Assembly: GCF_000522985.1 (NCBI RefSeq)
Contig: NZ_CP007130.1
Span: 976,504-1,040,503, forward strand
Source of the DNA: Gemmatirosa kalamazoonensis
Lineage (GTDB): Bacteria; Gemmatimonadota; Gemmatimonadetes; Gemmatimonadales; Gemmatimonadaceae
Length of the DNA stretch: 64,000 nucleotides
Direction of reading: 5' to 3'
Under the pieces are notes generated by a model. It worked only from the letters and a program-made list of their open reading frames with translations, did not search any database and was not told the origin of the DNA. The position numbers and the translations under genes are program-made. Of this stretch, positions 38,897 through 47,595 are shown piece after piece (positions within the stretch are counted from its first letter, which is position 1; each line of letters begins with the position of its first letter).

Positions 38897-39730
38897 TCAG
38901 TCGCGTCCCCCGATGGCGGCGACCTGCGTCACGTCGATCCCGCCCACCGCCATCGACGAGAGCGTCAGGGTGAGCGAGAACTTGGAGAACTTGGTCGCGA
39001 TCTTCACCGGGTAGCGCGCGTCGTCGTCCGTGAACCAGATGCGCGCGTCGCCGTCCTCGGCGAACAGGCCCTTCGTGCGGATCGTCGGATGCACGACGAC
39101 CGTCGCGAACGTGCCCGCGCCGACGGTGACGGTGTCGCGCGCGACGCCAGTGAGGACGACCGGGTTGCGATCGGGCTTGAAGTAGCGGTCGAAGCGCTGC
39201 GTCTCGCCCACCCGGACACCGGCGTGGCGCACGGCGTAGATGAACGAGCCATCGTCGAGCGGGTTCGCGACGCTCGCTTCGGCGGAGTCGCCGTCTTCCT
39301 GGTACACGGCGCGCTCCGGGTAGATCTCGTACGTGCGCGACCGCTTGTACTTGCCCTCGGAGATGGACTGCGCGAAGCGGAGCGACGCGTGCGTCGCCGT
39401 GTCCACCCAGCTGTCGTAGCGGTCGTGCACGCGGAAGAACGGCACACCGCCGTCGACGGTGAACACGAGGTGGTAGGCCGGGCGCCCGCGCACGATCTCG
39501 ATCCCCTCGACGCGCATGCGGGCCGTGCCCGCGCGGATGCCGCCTAACGTGGCCTTGTAGGTCAGCTCCTCGCCCACGGCGAACGTCGCACGGGCCTCAC
39601 CCCCGGCGCCCGCGCGCGACGCGACCGTCGCGATCTGCGCGTCGGCGGTCGCCGCCAGTCCGGCGAGCGCCGCTGCCGCGGCGAGGGTCAGCGCACGACC
39701 GGTGCGCGCGGCGAACGTGTGGCTGCTCAT
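38897..39730 (-). CDS. DUF3108-family exported protein
   Basis: 277 residues with a signal peptide ending near ATADAQ. The mature part is the DUF3108 beta-sandwich: FAVGEELTYKATLGGIRAGT, YHLVFTVDGGVPFFRVHDRY, KYKRSRTYEIYPERAVY, GDARIWFTDDDARYPVKIAT. These periplasmic proteins have unknown function. It ends QVAAIGGRD. It may be cotranscribed with the lipoprotein gene 81 bp upstream. Confidence 0.8.
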   Translation of the reverse strand: MSSHTFAARTGRALTLAAAAALAGLAATADAQIATVASRAGAGGEARATFAVGEELTYKATLGGIRAGTARMRVEGIEIVRGRPAYHLVFTVDGGVPFFRVHDRYDSWVDTATHASLRFAQSISEGKYKRSRTYEIYPERAVYQEDGDSAEASVANPLDDGSFIYAVRHAGVRVGETQRFDRYFKPDRNPVVLTGVARDTVTVGAGTFATVVVHPTIRTKGLFAEDGDARIWFTDDDARYPVKIATKFSKFSLTLTLSSMAVGGIDVTQVAAIGGRD

Positions 39731-39811
39731 ATGGGCTCTCCGCGCGCCGGGGCGCGCAGCTCGATGTCGTGTGGTGCTACGTCGGATCCGTCCGTGTGGA
39801 TCTCACGCGGT

Positions 39812-40492
39812 TCACGGCGCGACGCGGACAGCGCGCCAGAGACCGCGCTCCTCGCCGACGAGCGTGGCCGCGCCCTCCACGGTGAAACGACCGGTGAGCG
39901 TGTCGCCCCTCACCGTGCCGCGGAACGTCGCGCGCGCCGTGCAGTTGCATGCCGGGTCGAAGAACGAGTCGAGGCGCAGGACGAGCTGATCGCCGTCGCG
40001 CGTCGCGTCGACGACAGGTACGCGCACGAGCGTCACCGCGTCGTCACCGGCGCGTCCGAACGCGTCGTGGGCACCCGCCGCGCGCCACGCGACCGTGCCG
40101 CCGACGCCGTTCGCCGATGGGCCGAGCGCGAGCGCCAGCGCGCCGCGCTGCCCGTAGGTGCGACCGACGTAGGTGCCCTGCCACAGCTCGACGGCCGGTG
40201 CCGCGGCGCGCGGCGCGAACGCCGGCGCGACCAGCGGACGAGCGTCGCGCGTGAGCGCGGTCGTGCGGGCCGCCGGGCCGGCCGGCGCGAGCTCGGCGAG
40301 CGTGATCGGCGCGAACGTCGGCGCACGCTGGGGCGCGACCGGCGCGAGCGCGACCTCGCCGGCGGACGCCTCGCGCACCGTACCGCCGTGGGCGCAGGCG
40401 CCGAGCGCCAGCATCGATGCGGCCGCGACTGCAGCGATCAGGATGCGGGCGTGCGGACGACGAACTGCGGTGGCGGTGGACTCGACTCGCAT
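39812..40492 (-). CDS. lipoprotein of unknown function, 226 aa
   Basis: Start ATG 40492 is set by a perfect SD (AGGAGG, 8 nt before), one of the few in the window. The lipobox is ALGAC (Cys about residue 33). The mature part has a low-complexity Ala/Pro/Thr stretch (about 40-100), then a compact beta domain (VELWQGTYVGRTYGQRGALA, DQLVLRLDSFFDPACNCTAR, RFTVEGAATLVGEERGLWRA) whose shape recalls lipocalin-like or META-like small barrels and which has a CNC Cys pair. No family recognised. The DUF3108 gene follows it. Confidence 0.65.
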   Translation of the reverse strand: MRVESTATAVRRPHARILIAAVAAASMLALGACAHGGTVREASAGEVALAPVAPQRAPTFAPITLAELAPAGPAARTTALTRDARPLVAPAFAPRAAAPAVELWQGTYVGRTYGQRGALALALGPSANGVGGTVAWRAAGAHDAFGRAGDDAVTLVRVPVVDATRDGDQLVLRLDSFFDPACNCTARATFRGTVRGDTLTGRFTVEGAATLVGEERGLWRAVRVAP

Positions 40493-40650
40493 GGCGGTAC
40501 CCTCCTGAACGGCTCCTTCCGGGCGGCGGCTCGCTCCACCGTTACGTCGAACGAGCGGCGGCCGGATCGACATTCCCGGGGAGGCCGGCTGTCAATACGT
40601 AATGCTCAGTGCTACAGAATGGTTCACGTCGAAGGACGGCTTCGGCATCG

Positions 40651-41154
40651 TCAGACCGTCGTGGTCAGGGCCAGCAGCTCCGCGGTCGGCACCGGGTGCT
40701 CGCGCGTCTCGCACGCGAAGCGGTGGTCGGCGCCGGCGCGCGCGTGCACGCGGGCGATGACGTCCGCGAGGGTGACGCCGGCGAGCGAGCGCTCGAGCGC
40801 CGAAGTGGCGTCGGCGAAGACCTCGCCCAGCACCGGCCGCACGGCGCGGTTCAGGGAGCAGGACGGGTTGCCGCCGCTCCGCGGGAGCGCGAACAGCTCG
40901 TCGTCGTCGACCGCGCGCCAGATGTCGGCGAGCGTGATCTCCTCGGGCGCCCGGCCGAGCCGCGCACCCCCGTTCGGCCCCATCTGCCCGACCACGAGCC
41001 CGGCCTTGCCGAGCGCCTGGAACAGCCGGCGGATCGAGACGGCGTTCGTCTGGACGCTCGCCGCGATCCGGTCGGACGTGACCGCGCACTCGTCGGCGCA
41101 GGCGAGCATGCCGAGAGTGTGGATGGCGACGGCGAGGCGGGCGTTGGCGGACAT
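40651..41154 (-). CDS. Rrf2-family transcriptional regulator
   Basis: 167 residues with the Rrf2 winged helix: LAVAIHTLGMLACADECAVT, SDRIAASVQTNAVSIRRLFQ, GLVVGQMGPNGGARLGRAPE. Cysteines (two near residues 19 and 23, one near 99, one near 140) do not show the close three-Cys spacing of iron-sulfur IscR/NsrR, so this looks more like the YwnA/CymR-type branch that binds a small ligand. A GTAAC-N7-GTTAC repeat just upstream is a likely operator. No obvious target adjoins it apart from itself. Confidence 0.85.
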   Translation of the reverse strand: MSANARLAVAIHTLGMLACADECAVTSDRIAASVQTNAVSIRRLFQALGKAGLVVGQMGPNGGARLGRAPEEITLADIWRAVDDDELFALPRSGGNPSCSLNRAVRPVLGEVFADATSALERSLAGVTLADVIARVHARAGADHRFACETREHPVPTAELLALTTTV

Positions 41155-41159
41155 GGAGT

Positions 41160-41176
41160 GTAACCTATGATGTTAC
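41160..41176 (-). promoter_or_regulatory. inverted repeat GTAAC-N7-GTTAC, candidate Rrf2 operator
   Basis: Perfect 5-bp arms (41160-41164, 41172-41176) with a CTATGAT spacer, 6 bp before the Rrf2 start codon at 41154 and in a locally A+T-richer patch. Confidence 0.45.
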
Positions 41177-41231
41177 GCATTGACCCGCAAGGACCCTCGA
41201 ACGGCGCCGCACCCGCTTCCGCGGTATCCCG

Positions 41232-44009
41232 CTAGTCGGCCCGCAGGGCCTCGAGCGGCGCCGTGCGGGCGGCGCGGATCGCGGGCAGCGACGCGGCGGC
41301 GAGCGCGCTGGCGGCGAGGACGCCGACGGCGAGCGCGATCGACGGCAGGTCGAAGCGGTTCACCTGGAAGAGCTGGTCGCGGAGCAGCGACGTCGCGAGC
41401 AGCGCCGCGGGGATGCCGATCGCGACGCCCGCGGCGAGCAGGCGCCCCGCCTCGCCGAGGACGAGCCGCGTGACGCGGCGGCCGTCGGCGCCGAGGGCCA
41501 TGCGGAGGCCGAACTCGTTCGTGCGCCGCATCGTCGAGAACGCGATGACGCCGTACAGGCCGAGCGCGGCGAGGACAAGCGCGAGGCCGCCGAACAGCGA
41601 GACGACGTGCGACACGAGCCGGTCCTGTCCGATGGAGTCCTTCACGAGGTCGTCGACCGCGTCCACCGAGAGCACGGCGACGGCCGGGTCGGCGGCGCGG
41701 AGGGCGCGCCTAACGGCGTCGACGAGCCGGCGCGGCTCGCCCTCCGTGCGCACCTGGAAGTAGACCTGCCCCGGAAGCCGCTGCATCTGCAGCATCGGCA
41801 CGTACAGGCGGCGTCCCGGGGGCTCTCGCACGCCCTGCTCCTGCACGTCGCGCACGATGCCCACGATCTCGTACGACGCGCTGTCCATGGTGACGTGCCG
41901 GCCGATCGCGTCGGCGTGCGGGAAGTAGTAGCGCGCCATCGTCTCGTTCACGATCGCGACGCGCGCGCCGGTCCCGTCGTCGCGCGTCTCGACGTCGCGC
42001 CCGCGGAGCAGGTGGGCCCCCGTGGCGCGGAAGTAGCCCGGGCCGACGTCGTCGTAGGCGACGAGCGTGTCGCTGTCGGCGCGGGCGCGGAAGGCCTCGA
42101 TCTGCAGCGTCGTGCCCGACTCGGTGCCGCTGAAGATGCCGTTCTCGGAGTACGTGACGTCGTGCACGCCGGGAACGCGGCGCGCGCGCTCGGTGAGGTC
42201 GGCGAGGAGCGCGCCGAGGCGCGGACCCTCGTAGCCGGCACGCTGCGCGTCGACGCGGGCGACGAGCAGGCGATCGCGGGCGACGCCGATGTCCGCGCGC
42301 TCGAGCTTCTGCGTGCTGCGCACGAGCATCCCGGTCGCGACGAGGAGCAGCGTGGAGAGCGCGACCTGCGCCACGACGAGCAGGCGGCCTAACGGAATGC
42401 GCCCGGTGCCGCGCGCCGTGCCGGTGAGACCGCGTCCCTGCGTGCGCAGCGCGGCGGCGAGCTGCACGCGGGTGGCGTGCAGCGACGGCGCGAGCCCGAA
42501 CACGAGCGCGGTGAGCACCGCGAGCCCCGCGGTGAACGCGAGGACGCGCACGTCGACGCGCGCATCGAGCGGGATGGGAGACGCGCCGGGGCTCGCGAGG
42601 CGGAGCAGGGCACCGCTGCCCCACACGGCGACGAGCGCGCCGAGCGCGCCGCCAGCCATGGCGAGGACGAGGCTCTCGACGAGGAGCTGCTGCAGGAGCC
42701 GCAGCCGACCGGCGCCGATCGCCATGCGCACGCTCATCTCGCGCCCGCGCGCGGTGGCGCGCGCGAGCAGGAGATTGGCGACGTTCGCGCAGATGACGAG
42801 CAGCACGAGCGCGACGGCCGCGGAGAGGATGTAGAGCGCGGCCGCGTAGGTCTTGCGATAGTAGGAGAAGCCGCGCGCCCCGGCCTCGACCATCACGCCC
42901 TCGTCCTTCAGCTGCCGCTCGACCGCGGCGACGTCGTTGCCGGTGGCGTGGGTGCGCAGCGACCGCGCGGTCGCCGCGGCGATCGCGACGCGCGCCTGCT
43001 CGAGCGTGACGTTCGGCGCGCGCCGTCCCATGAGCAGCAGCCAGCTCGTGCCGCGGTCCTCGAGCCATGGGCTGTTGGGCATGAGCGCGGGCTGCATCAT
43101 GAGCGGGATCCAGACGTCCATCGCCTGGCCCACGACGTCGCCCGTGAAGCCGGGCGGCGCGACGCCGACGATGGTGAGCGGCGTCCCGTTCACGGTGATC
43201 GACGATCCGACGGCGGCACGGTCGGCGCCGAAGCGGCGCGTCCAGTAGCCGTGACTGATGACGACGACCGGCGCGCCGCCGGGCGTGCGGTCCTCCTCGG
43301 CGGTGAACGTTCGGCCGAGGAACGCGGGGACGCCGAGGACGGAGAAGAAGTTCGCGGAGACGTAGCGCGCGCGCGGGTGCTCCGGCTCGGCGCCCGCGCG
43401 CACGGCGCCGGTGCTGTCGCGCGAGATGAGCACGTCGAGACGGCTGGAGCGGCCGGTGGCGTAGAGCCCCGAGACGGCGCGTCCCTGTACCGCGTCGCGC
43501 ACGTCGGCGAACAGCGGGACCGAGAACAGGTCGGCGCGCGGCGAGCCGTTGGAGAGCGAGCCGGTGCGCCACGGCGCGCCGACGGTGACGAGCTGCTCCG
43601 GGTGCGCGACCGGGAGCGCGCGCAGCAGCAGCGCGTCGACGAGCGTGAACATCGCGGCGTTCGCACCGATGCCCAGCGCGAGGATGGCCAGGAGCACGGC
43701 GGTGAAGCCCTTGCGCTGCGCGAGCGAGCGCGCGGCGTAGGCGGCGTCCTGCCGCAGATCGTCGAGTCGGATCGCGCGTCGCATGGCCCGGTCCCGTTCG
43801 CGGTCGATGGTGAGACACTCGCTGCGGACGGCGGCGAGGTCGCCGAACAGCTGCATCGCCTGCTCACGCGCCGCGGCCTCGTCGACGCCCTGGGCGACGA
43901 GGCGCTTCACGCGCATGGCCAGGTGGAACTCCAGCTCGGAGTCGAGGTCGCGCTCGACGCGTCGCGGGCCCGCGGCGAGGCGGAACGCGGGGCGCCGCTC
44001 GTCGCGCAT
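41232..44009 (-). CDS. ADOP-type ABC permease
   Basis: 925 residues from ATG 44009, which overlaps the PadR stop (ATGA). A prefix domain 1 (about 15-75, RDLDSELEFHLAMRVKRLVA) is followed by helix 1 (FTAVLLAILALGIGANAAMF), the MacB-like domain (NFFSVLGVPAFLGRTFTAEE), the first FtsX block (ILSAAVALVLLVICANVANL, GREMSVRMAIGAGRLRLLQQ), the second periplasmic domain (VGPGYFRATGAHLLRGRDVE) and the last FtsX block (RRTNEFGLRMALGADGRRVT), ending APLEALRAD. No ATPase domain. A longer frame runs through the PadR gene to 44558 but is an overlap artefact. Confidence 0.92.
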   Translation of the reverse strand: MRDERRPAFRLAAGPRRVERDLDSELEFHLAMRVKRLVAQGVDEAAAREQAMQLFGDLAAVRSECLTIDRERDRAMRRAIRLDDLRQDAAYAARSLAQRKGFTAVLLAILALGIGANAAMFTLVDALLLRALPVAHPEQLVTVGAPWRTGSLSNGSPRADLFSVPLFADVRDAVQGRAVSGLYATGRSSRLDVLISRDSTGAVRAGAEPEHPRARYVSANFFSVLGVPAFLGRTFTAEEDRTPGGAPVVVISHGYWTRRFGADRAAVGSSITVNGTPLTIVGVAPPGFTGDVVGQAMDVWIPLMMQPALMPNSPWLEDRGTSWLLLMGRRAPNVTLEQARVAIAAATARSLRTHATGNDVAAVERQLKDEGVMVEAGARGFSYYRKTYAAALYILSAAVALVLLVICANVANLLLARATARGREMSVRMAIGAGRLRLLQQLLVESLVLAMAGGALGALVAVWGSGALLRLASPGASPIPLDARVDVRVLAFTAGLAVLTALVFGLAPSLHATRVQLAAALRTQGRGLTGTARGTGRIPLGRLLVVAQVALSTLLLVATGMLVRSTQKLERADIGVARDRLLVARVDAQRAGYEGPRLGALLADLTERARRVPGVHDVTYSENGIFSGTESGTTLQIEAFRARADSDTLVAYDDVGPGYFRATGAHLLRGRDVETRDDGTGARVAIVNETMARYYFPHADAIGRHVTMDSASYEIVGIVRDVQEQGVREPPGRRLYVPMLQMQRLPGQVYFQVRTEGEPRRLVDAVRRALRAADPAVAVLSVDAVDDLVKDSIGQDRLVSHVVSLFGGLALVLAALGLYGVIAFSTMRRTNEFGLRMALGADGRRVTRLVLGEAGRLLAAGVAIGIPAALLATSLLRDQLFQVNRFDLPSIALAVGVLAASALAAASLPAIRAARTAPLEALRAD

Positions 44010-44368
44010 CAGACGGGCACCGGCGCGGCGCCGGGCCCGGTGGCGCGGAGCGCACGCCCCGCGGCGTCGACGAACTCGTGCCATGCGGACGAGCCGCTCT
44101 GGAGCCGGCGCCGGCCGGCGGGGCTCAGGCGGTAGTACTTCGCTGTGCGGTTGTTCTCGGAGAGGCCCCATTCCGCCTCGACGAGTTCCTGACGCTCGAG
44201 CCGGTGCAGCGCCGGGTAGAGCGTGCCCTCGCCGACGCCTAACGCGGCATCGGTGGCCTGCTCGATCCACTCGGCGACGCCGTAGCCGTGGCGCGGCCCC
44301 CACGAGAGCGCCTTGAGGATCAGGAGGTCGAGCGTGCCGCGCATGAGACTGACGTCGAGCTCGGACAT
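44009..44368 (-). CDS. PadR-family transcriptional regulator
   Basis: 119 residues from ATG 44368. Winged-helix blocks: LMRGTLDLLILKALSWGPRH, VGEGTLYPALHRLERQELVE and the wing RTAKYYRLSPAGRRRLQ. It overlaps the permease by 4 bp. It is clearly similar to the divergent PadR at 44509 (shared TLDLLILK--SWGP-HGY and LYPALHRLE), as if the two arose by inverted duplication. An upstream ATG at 44494 would add a poorly composed extension and is rejected. Confidence 0.9.
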   Translation of the reverse strand: MSELDVSLMRGTLDLLILKALSWGPRHGYGVAEWIEQATDAALGVGEGTLYPALHRLERQELVEAEWGLSENNRTAKYYRLSPAGRRRLQSGSSAWHEFVDAAGRALRATGPGAAPVPV

Positions 44369-44455
44369 CGGGCCGTCGCTCCGGGTACGGGTCGGGGTTT
44401 CCGCCAGGATGACGCCCGTCCCATCGTGACGCAAGGGGTCCGTGACGAACTCCCC

Positions 44456-44497
44456 TTGACATCCGATGTATCGAGCCGGATGATGCATCGACATCCG
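44456..44497 (+). promoter_or_regulatory. promoter TTGACA-17-GATGAT with CGGATG/CATCCG inverted repeat
   Basis: Perfect -35 TTGACA (44456-44461), 17 bp, GATGAT (44479-44484). Inverted repeat CGGATG (44477-44482), 9-bp spacer, CATCCG (44492-44497) overlaps the -10. A GAGGGG SD precedes the PadR ATG at 44509. Best-looking promoter in the window and a likely PadR operator. Confidence 0.6.
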
Positions 44498-44508
44498 AGG
44501 GGAATACT

Positions 44509-44853
44509 ATGGCCAAGCCGTCCGTCGACCTGCTCCAGGGCACGCTCGACCTGCTCATCCTGAAGACGCTCTCCTGGGGGCCGGCGCACGGCTACGCCGT
44601 CGCGCGCTGGATCCAGCAGCTCACCGGCGCGGTGCTGCAGGTGGGCGAGGGCTCGCTCTACCCCGCGCTGCACCGCCTCGAGGAGCGCGGGTGGGTGGAC
44701 ACCGAGTGGCGCCTGTCGGAGCACAACCGGCGCGCGAAGTTCTACACGCTCACGTCGAAGGGCCGGCAGCAGCTGCGCACCGAGACGGCGACGTGGAACC
44801 AGTTCGTCGACGCCGTGGGGCGCGTGCTGCAGGCGACGTCGCAGCCGGCGTGA
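44509..44853 (+). CDS. PadR-family transcriptional regulator
   Basis: 114 residues: LLQGTLDLLILKTLSWGPAH, VGEGSLYPALHRLEERGWVD and the wing RRAKFYTLTSKGRQQL. It starts after a GAGGGG SD and a strong promoter with an overlapping inverted repeat. The ADOP permease begins 20 bp after its stop, across a GCCTAACG octamer. With the divergent unit it forms the second PadR-ADOP head-to-head module. Confidence 0.92.
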   Translation: MAKPSVDLLQGTLDLLILKTLSWGPAHGYAVARWIQQLTGAVLQVGEGSLYPALHRLEERGWVDTEWRLSEHNRRAKFYTLTSKGRQQLRTETATWNQFVDAVGRVLQATSQPA

Positions 44854-44873
44854 CCGCCTAACGGCCCGCGTCC

Positions 44874-47510
44874 ATGCGCCGCCTCCTCTTCCGGCGCGCC
44901 GACCTGCGGCGCGAGGTGGACGACGAGCTCGCGTTCCACCTCGAGATGCGCGTGCGCGACCACGAGGCCGAGGGCCTCGCCACGCCCGCGGCGCGCGCGG
45001 CGGCCGAGCGCGAGTTCGGCGACGTGCGCGCGATCCGCGCCGCGTGCCTCACCATCGACGAGCGCCGCCGCCGGCGTGCGCGGAGATCCGAGTACATGAG
45101 CGACCTGTGGCAGGATCTGCGGCTGGCCGCGCGCGCCCTGCGGGCGAGCCCGGTGTTCGCGCTGACCGCGGCGGCGTGCGTCGCGCTCGGCGTCGGCGTC
45201 ACGACGACGATCTTCTCGATGGTGAACGCGGTGATCCTGCGACCGCTCCCGTACCGCGACGCCGACCGGCTCGTCGCCGTGTACGCGCAGAACGTGCAGC
45301 GCGGCTACCACGGCACCAACATCTCGTACCCCGACTACCTGAGCTGGCGCGACGACAGCCGCTCGCTCCAGTCGTTAGGCATCTGGACGTGGACGTCGCA
45401 CGCGCTGTCGGGCCCGGGCGGCGACGCGGAGCGCGTGGAGGGCGCCGCGGTGGCGGCGAACCTCTTCCCGCTCCTCGGCGTCGCGCCGCAGCTCGGGCGC
45501 GGGTTCCTGCCGGAGGAGGAGCAAGCGGGGCGCTCGCGCGTGGTGCTGCTGAGCGACGGGCTCTGGCGACGCCGCTACGACGGGGACCGGTCGATCGTCG
45601 GCAAGTCGATCACCGTCGACGCGCAGCCGTACACGGTGGTGGGCGTGATGCCGCCGGGGTTCGCGTTCCCCGACCGCGGCACGATGTGGGTGCCGTTCGT
45701 CCAGGAGGGGTGGATGCAGGGGCGCGGCAACCGCGGGATCGCGGGCGCGATCGGCCGGCTCAAGCCGGGCGTGAGCCTCGAGCAGGCGCGCGCGGATCTC
45801 GCCACGGTGTCGGCGCGGCTGGAGCACGAGTACCGCGACGACAACACGGGATGGGCGGCGGAGCTGACCCCGCTGCGCGAGGATCTCGTGGGCGAGCTGC
45901 GGAAGCCAGTGCTCGTGTTCCTCGGCGCGGCCGCCGGGGTGCTGCTCATCGCATGCGCGAACGTCGCGAACCTGACGCTCGCGCGCGGCGCGGCGCGGCA
46001 GCGCGAGCTCGCGGTGCGCGCGGCGATCGGCGCCGGGCGCGGCCGGCTGGCGCGGCAGATCCTCACCGAGTGCGTGGTGGTCGCGGCGTTAGGCGGCGCG
46101 GTCGGCGCGGTGCTCTCGGTCGCCGGCGTGGCGCTGCTGGCACGCGCGACACCCGACGGCGTGCCGTTCTACGTCCAGTTCTCGGTGGACCGCGTGGTGC
46201 TCGCGTTCGCGGTGCTGCTCTCGCTGGCGACGGGGCTCGCGTTCGGCCTGGGACCGGCCGTGCGCACGTCGCGCGTGAGCCTGTCCGAGCCGCTCCGCGA
46301 GGGGACGCGCGCGACGGGCGACAGCGCGGCACGCGGGCGAGCGCGCGGCGCGCTCGTGGTGACGGAGGTGGCGCTGTCGCTCGTGCTCATGATCGGCGCG
46401 GGACTGCTCGTGCGCAGCTACCGTGCGCTGCTGCGCACCGATCTCGGATTCACGGAGAGCGGCGTGCTCACGGCGCGGGTGTCGCTCCCCGAGGCGACGT
46501 ACAAGGAGGCGTCGCGCCGGCAGGCGTTCTACGACGCACTGCTGGAGCGCGTCGCGGCGCTGCCCGGCGTGCGGTCGGTCGGCTCGGGGCAGGGGATCCC
46601 GTTCAGCGGGTGGGACGTGCAGGCGGGCGTCACCGTCGAGGGGCGCGGGCCGGCGCGGCCGAACGAGGACGTCGACGCGCTGTATCAGTATGTGACGCCG
46701 GGCTTCCTCGACGCGATGGGCGTGCCGATCGTGCGCGGGCGCGGGCTGCGCGCGGCGGACCGCGACACGGCGGCGATGGTGGGCGTGGTGAACGAGCTGT
46801 TCGCGAAGACGTTCTTCCCCAACGTCGATCCGTTAGGCCGCCGCGTGCGCACCGGCCCGCAGGAGCCGTGGGTGACGATCGTCGGCGTGGCGCGCGACTA
46901 CCGGCACTTCCGGCTGCCGAGGCCCGCCGGTCCGGCACTCTATCTCCCGTACGCGACCTACCCGATGAACACGCAGACGCTCGTCGTGCGCACGTCGCTC
47001 GCCGATCCGCTGGCGCTCGCGCCGGCGGTGCGCGCGGCGGTGCGCGCGCTCGACCCGACGGTCCCGGTGTACCGGGTGCAGTCGATGGAGGAGCAGGTGG
47101 CGCGCTCGGTGTGGCGGCAGCGGCTGCAGGGGCAGGTGCTCGCCGTGTTCGCGGCGCTCGCGCTGCTGCTCGCGGTGGTCGGGATGTACGGCGTGATCTC
47201 GTACGCGGTGGCGCAGCGCACGCGCGAGCTGGGGGTGCGGCTCGCGTTAGGCGCGTCGCGCGCGCAGGTCCTCGGTCTCGTGCTGCGGCAGGGGACGCGG
47301 CTGGCGCTCGTCGGCGTGGCGATCGGCCTCGGCGCGGCGTTCCTGCTGTCGCGCGTCGTGGCGAGCCTGCTCTACGAGGTGACGGCGCGCGACCCGCTGA
47401 CGTTCGGCCTCGTGCCGCTGCTGCTCGCCGCGGCCGCGGTGCTCGCCTCGCTCGCGCCGGCGCGGCGCGCGACGCGGGTGGATCCGCTCATCGCCATGCG
47501 GGCGGACTGA
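44874..47510 (+). CDS. ADOP-type ABC permease
   Basis: 878 residues. A short prefix domain 1 (about 8-60, LRREVDDELAFHLEMRVRDH) is followed by helix 1 (FALTAAACVALGVGVTTTIF), the MacB-like domain (NLFPLLGVAPQLGRGFLPEE), the first FtsX block (GAAAGVLLIACANVANLTLA), the second periplasmic domain (QYVTPGFLDAMGVPIVRGRG) and the last FtsX block (VAQRTRELGVRLALGASRAQ), ending APARRATRVDPLIAMRAD. No ATPase domain. Four in-frame TTA-GGC (Leu-Gly) codon pairs occur in this gene. A 36-bp hairpin repeat starts 1 bp after the stop. Confidence 0.92.
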   Translation: MRRLLFRRADLRREVDDELAFHLEMRVRDHEAEGLATPAARAAAEREFGDVRAIRAACLTIDERRRRRARRSEYMSDLWQDLRLAARALRASPVFALTAAACVALGVGVTTTIFSMVNAVILRPLPYRDADRLVAVYAQNVQRGYHGTNISYPDYLSWRDDSRSLQSLGIWTWTSHALSGPGGDAERVEGAAVAANLFPLLGVAPQLGRGFLPEEEQAGRSRVVLLSDGLWRRRYDGDRSIVGKSITVDAQPYTVVGVMPPGFAFPDRGTMWVPFVQEGWMQGRGNRGIAGAIGRLKPGVSLEQARADLATVSARLEHEYRDDNTGWAAELTPLREDLVGELRKPVLVFLGAAAGVLLIACANVANLTLARGAARQRELAVRAAIGAGRGRLARQILTECVVVAALGGAVGAVLSVAGVALLARATPDGVPFYVQFSVDRVVLAFAVLLSLATGLAFGLGPAVRTSRVSLSEPLREGTRATGDSAARGRARGALVVTEVALSLVLMIGAGLLVRSYRALLRTDLGFTESGVLTARVSLPEATYKEASRRQAFYDALLERVAALPGVRSVGSGQGIPFSGWDVQAGVTVEGRGPARPNEDVDALYQYVTPGFLDAMGVPIVRGRGLRAADRDTAAMVGVVNELFAKTFFPNVDPLGRRVRTGPQEPWVTIVGVARDYRHFRLPRPAGPALYLPYATYPMNTQTLVVRTSLADPLALAPAVRAAVRALDPTVPVYRVQSMEEQVARSVWRQRLQGQVLAVFAALALLLAVVGMYGVISYAVAQRTRELGVRLALGASRAQVLGLVLRQGTRLALVGVAIGLGAAFLLSRVVASLLYEVTARDPLTFGLVPLLLAAAAVLASLAPARRATRVDPLIAMRAD

Positions 47511-47511
47511 A

Positions 47512-47590
47512 AGGGCAGGAGGGCAAGAGGGCAAGAGGGCAGGAGAGCTTCGGACTCTCCTGCCCTCCCGCCCTCCTGCCCTCCTGCCCT
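47512..47590. repeat. GGGCAGGA-unit hairpin repeat, copy 1
   Basis: Left arm 47512-47547 (AGGGCAGGAGGGCAAGAG units), 7-nt loop CTTCGGA, right arm 47555-47590. The 36-bp arms match at 33 positions. It fills the gap between the convergent ADOP and pilX-like genes and could act as a two-way terminator, though no T run follows. Confidence 0.85.
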
Positions 47591-47595
47591 CGACG

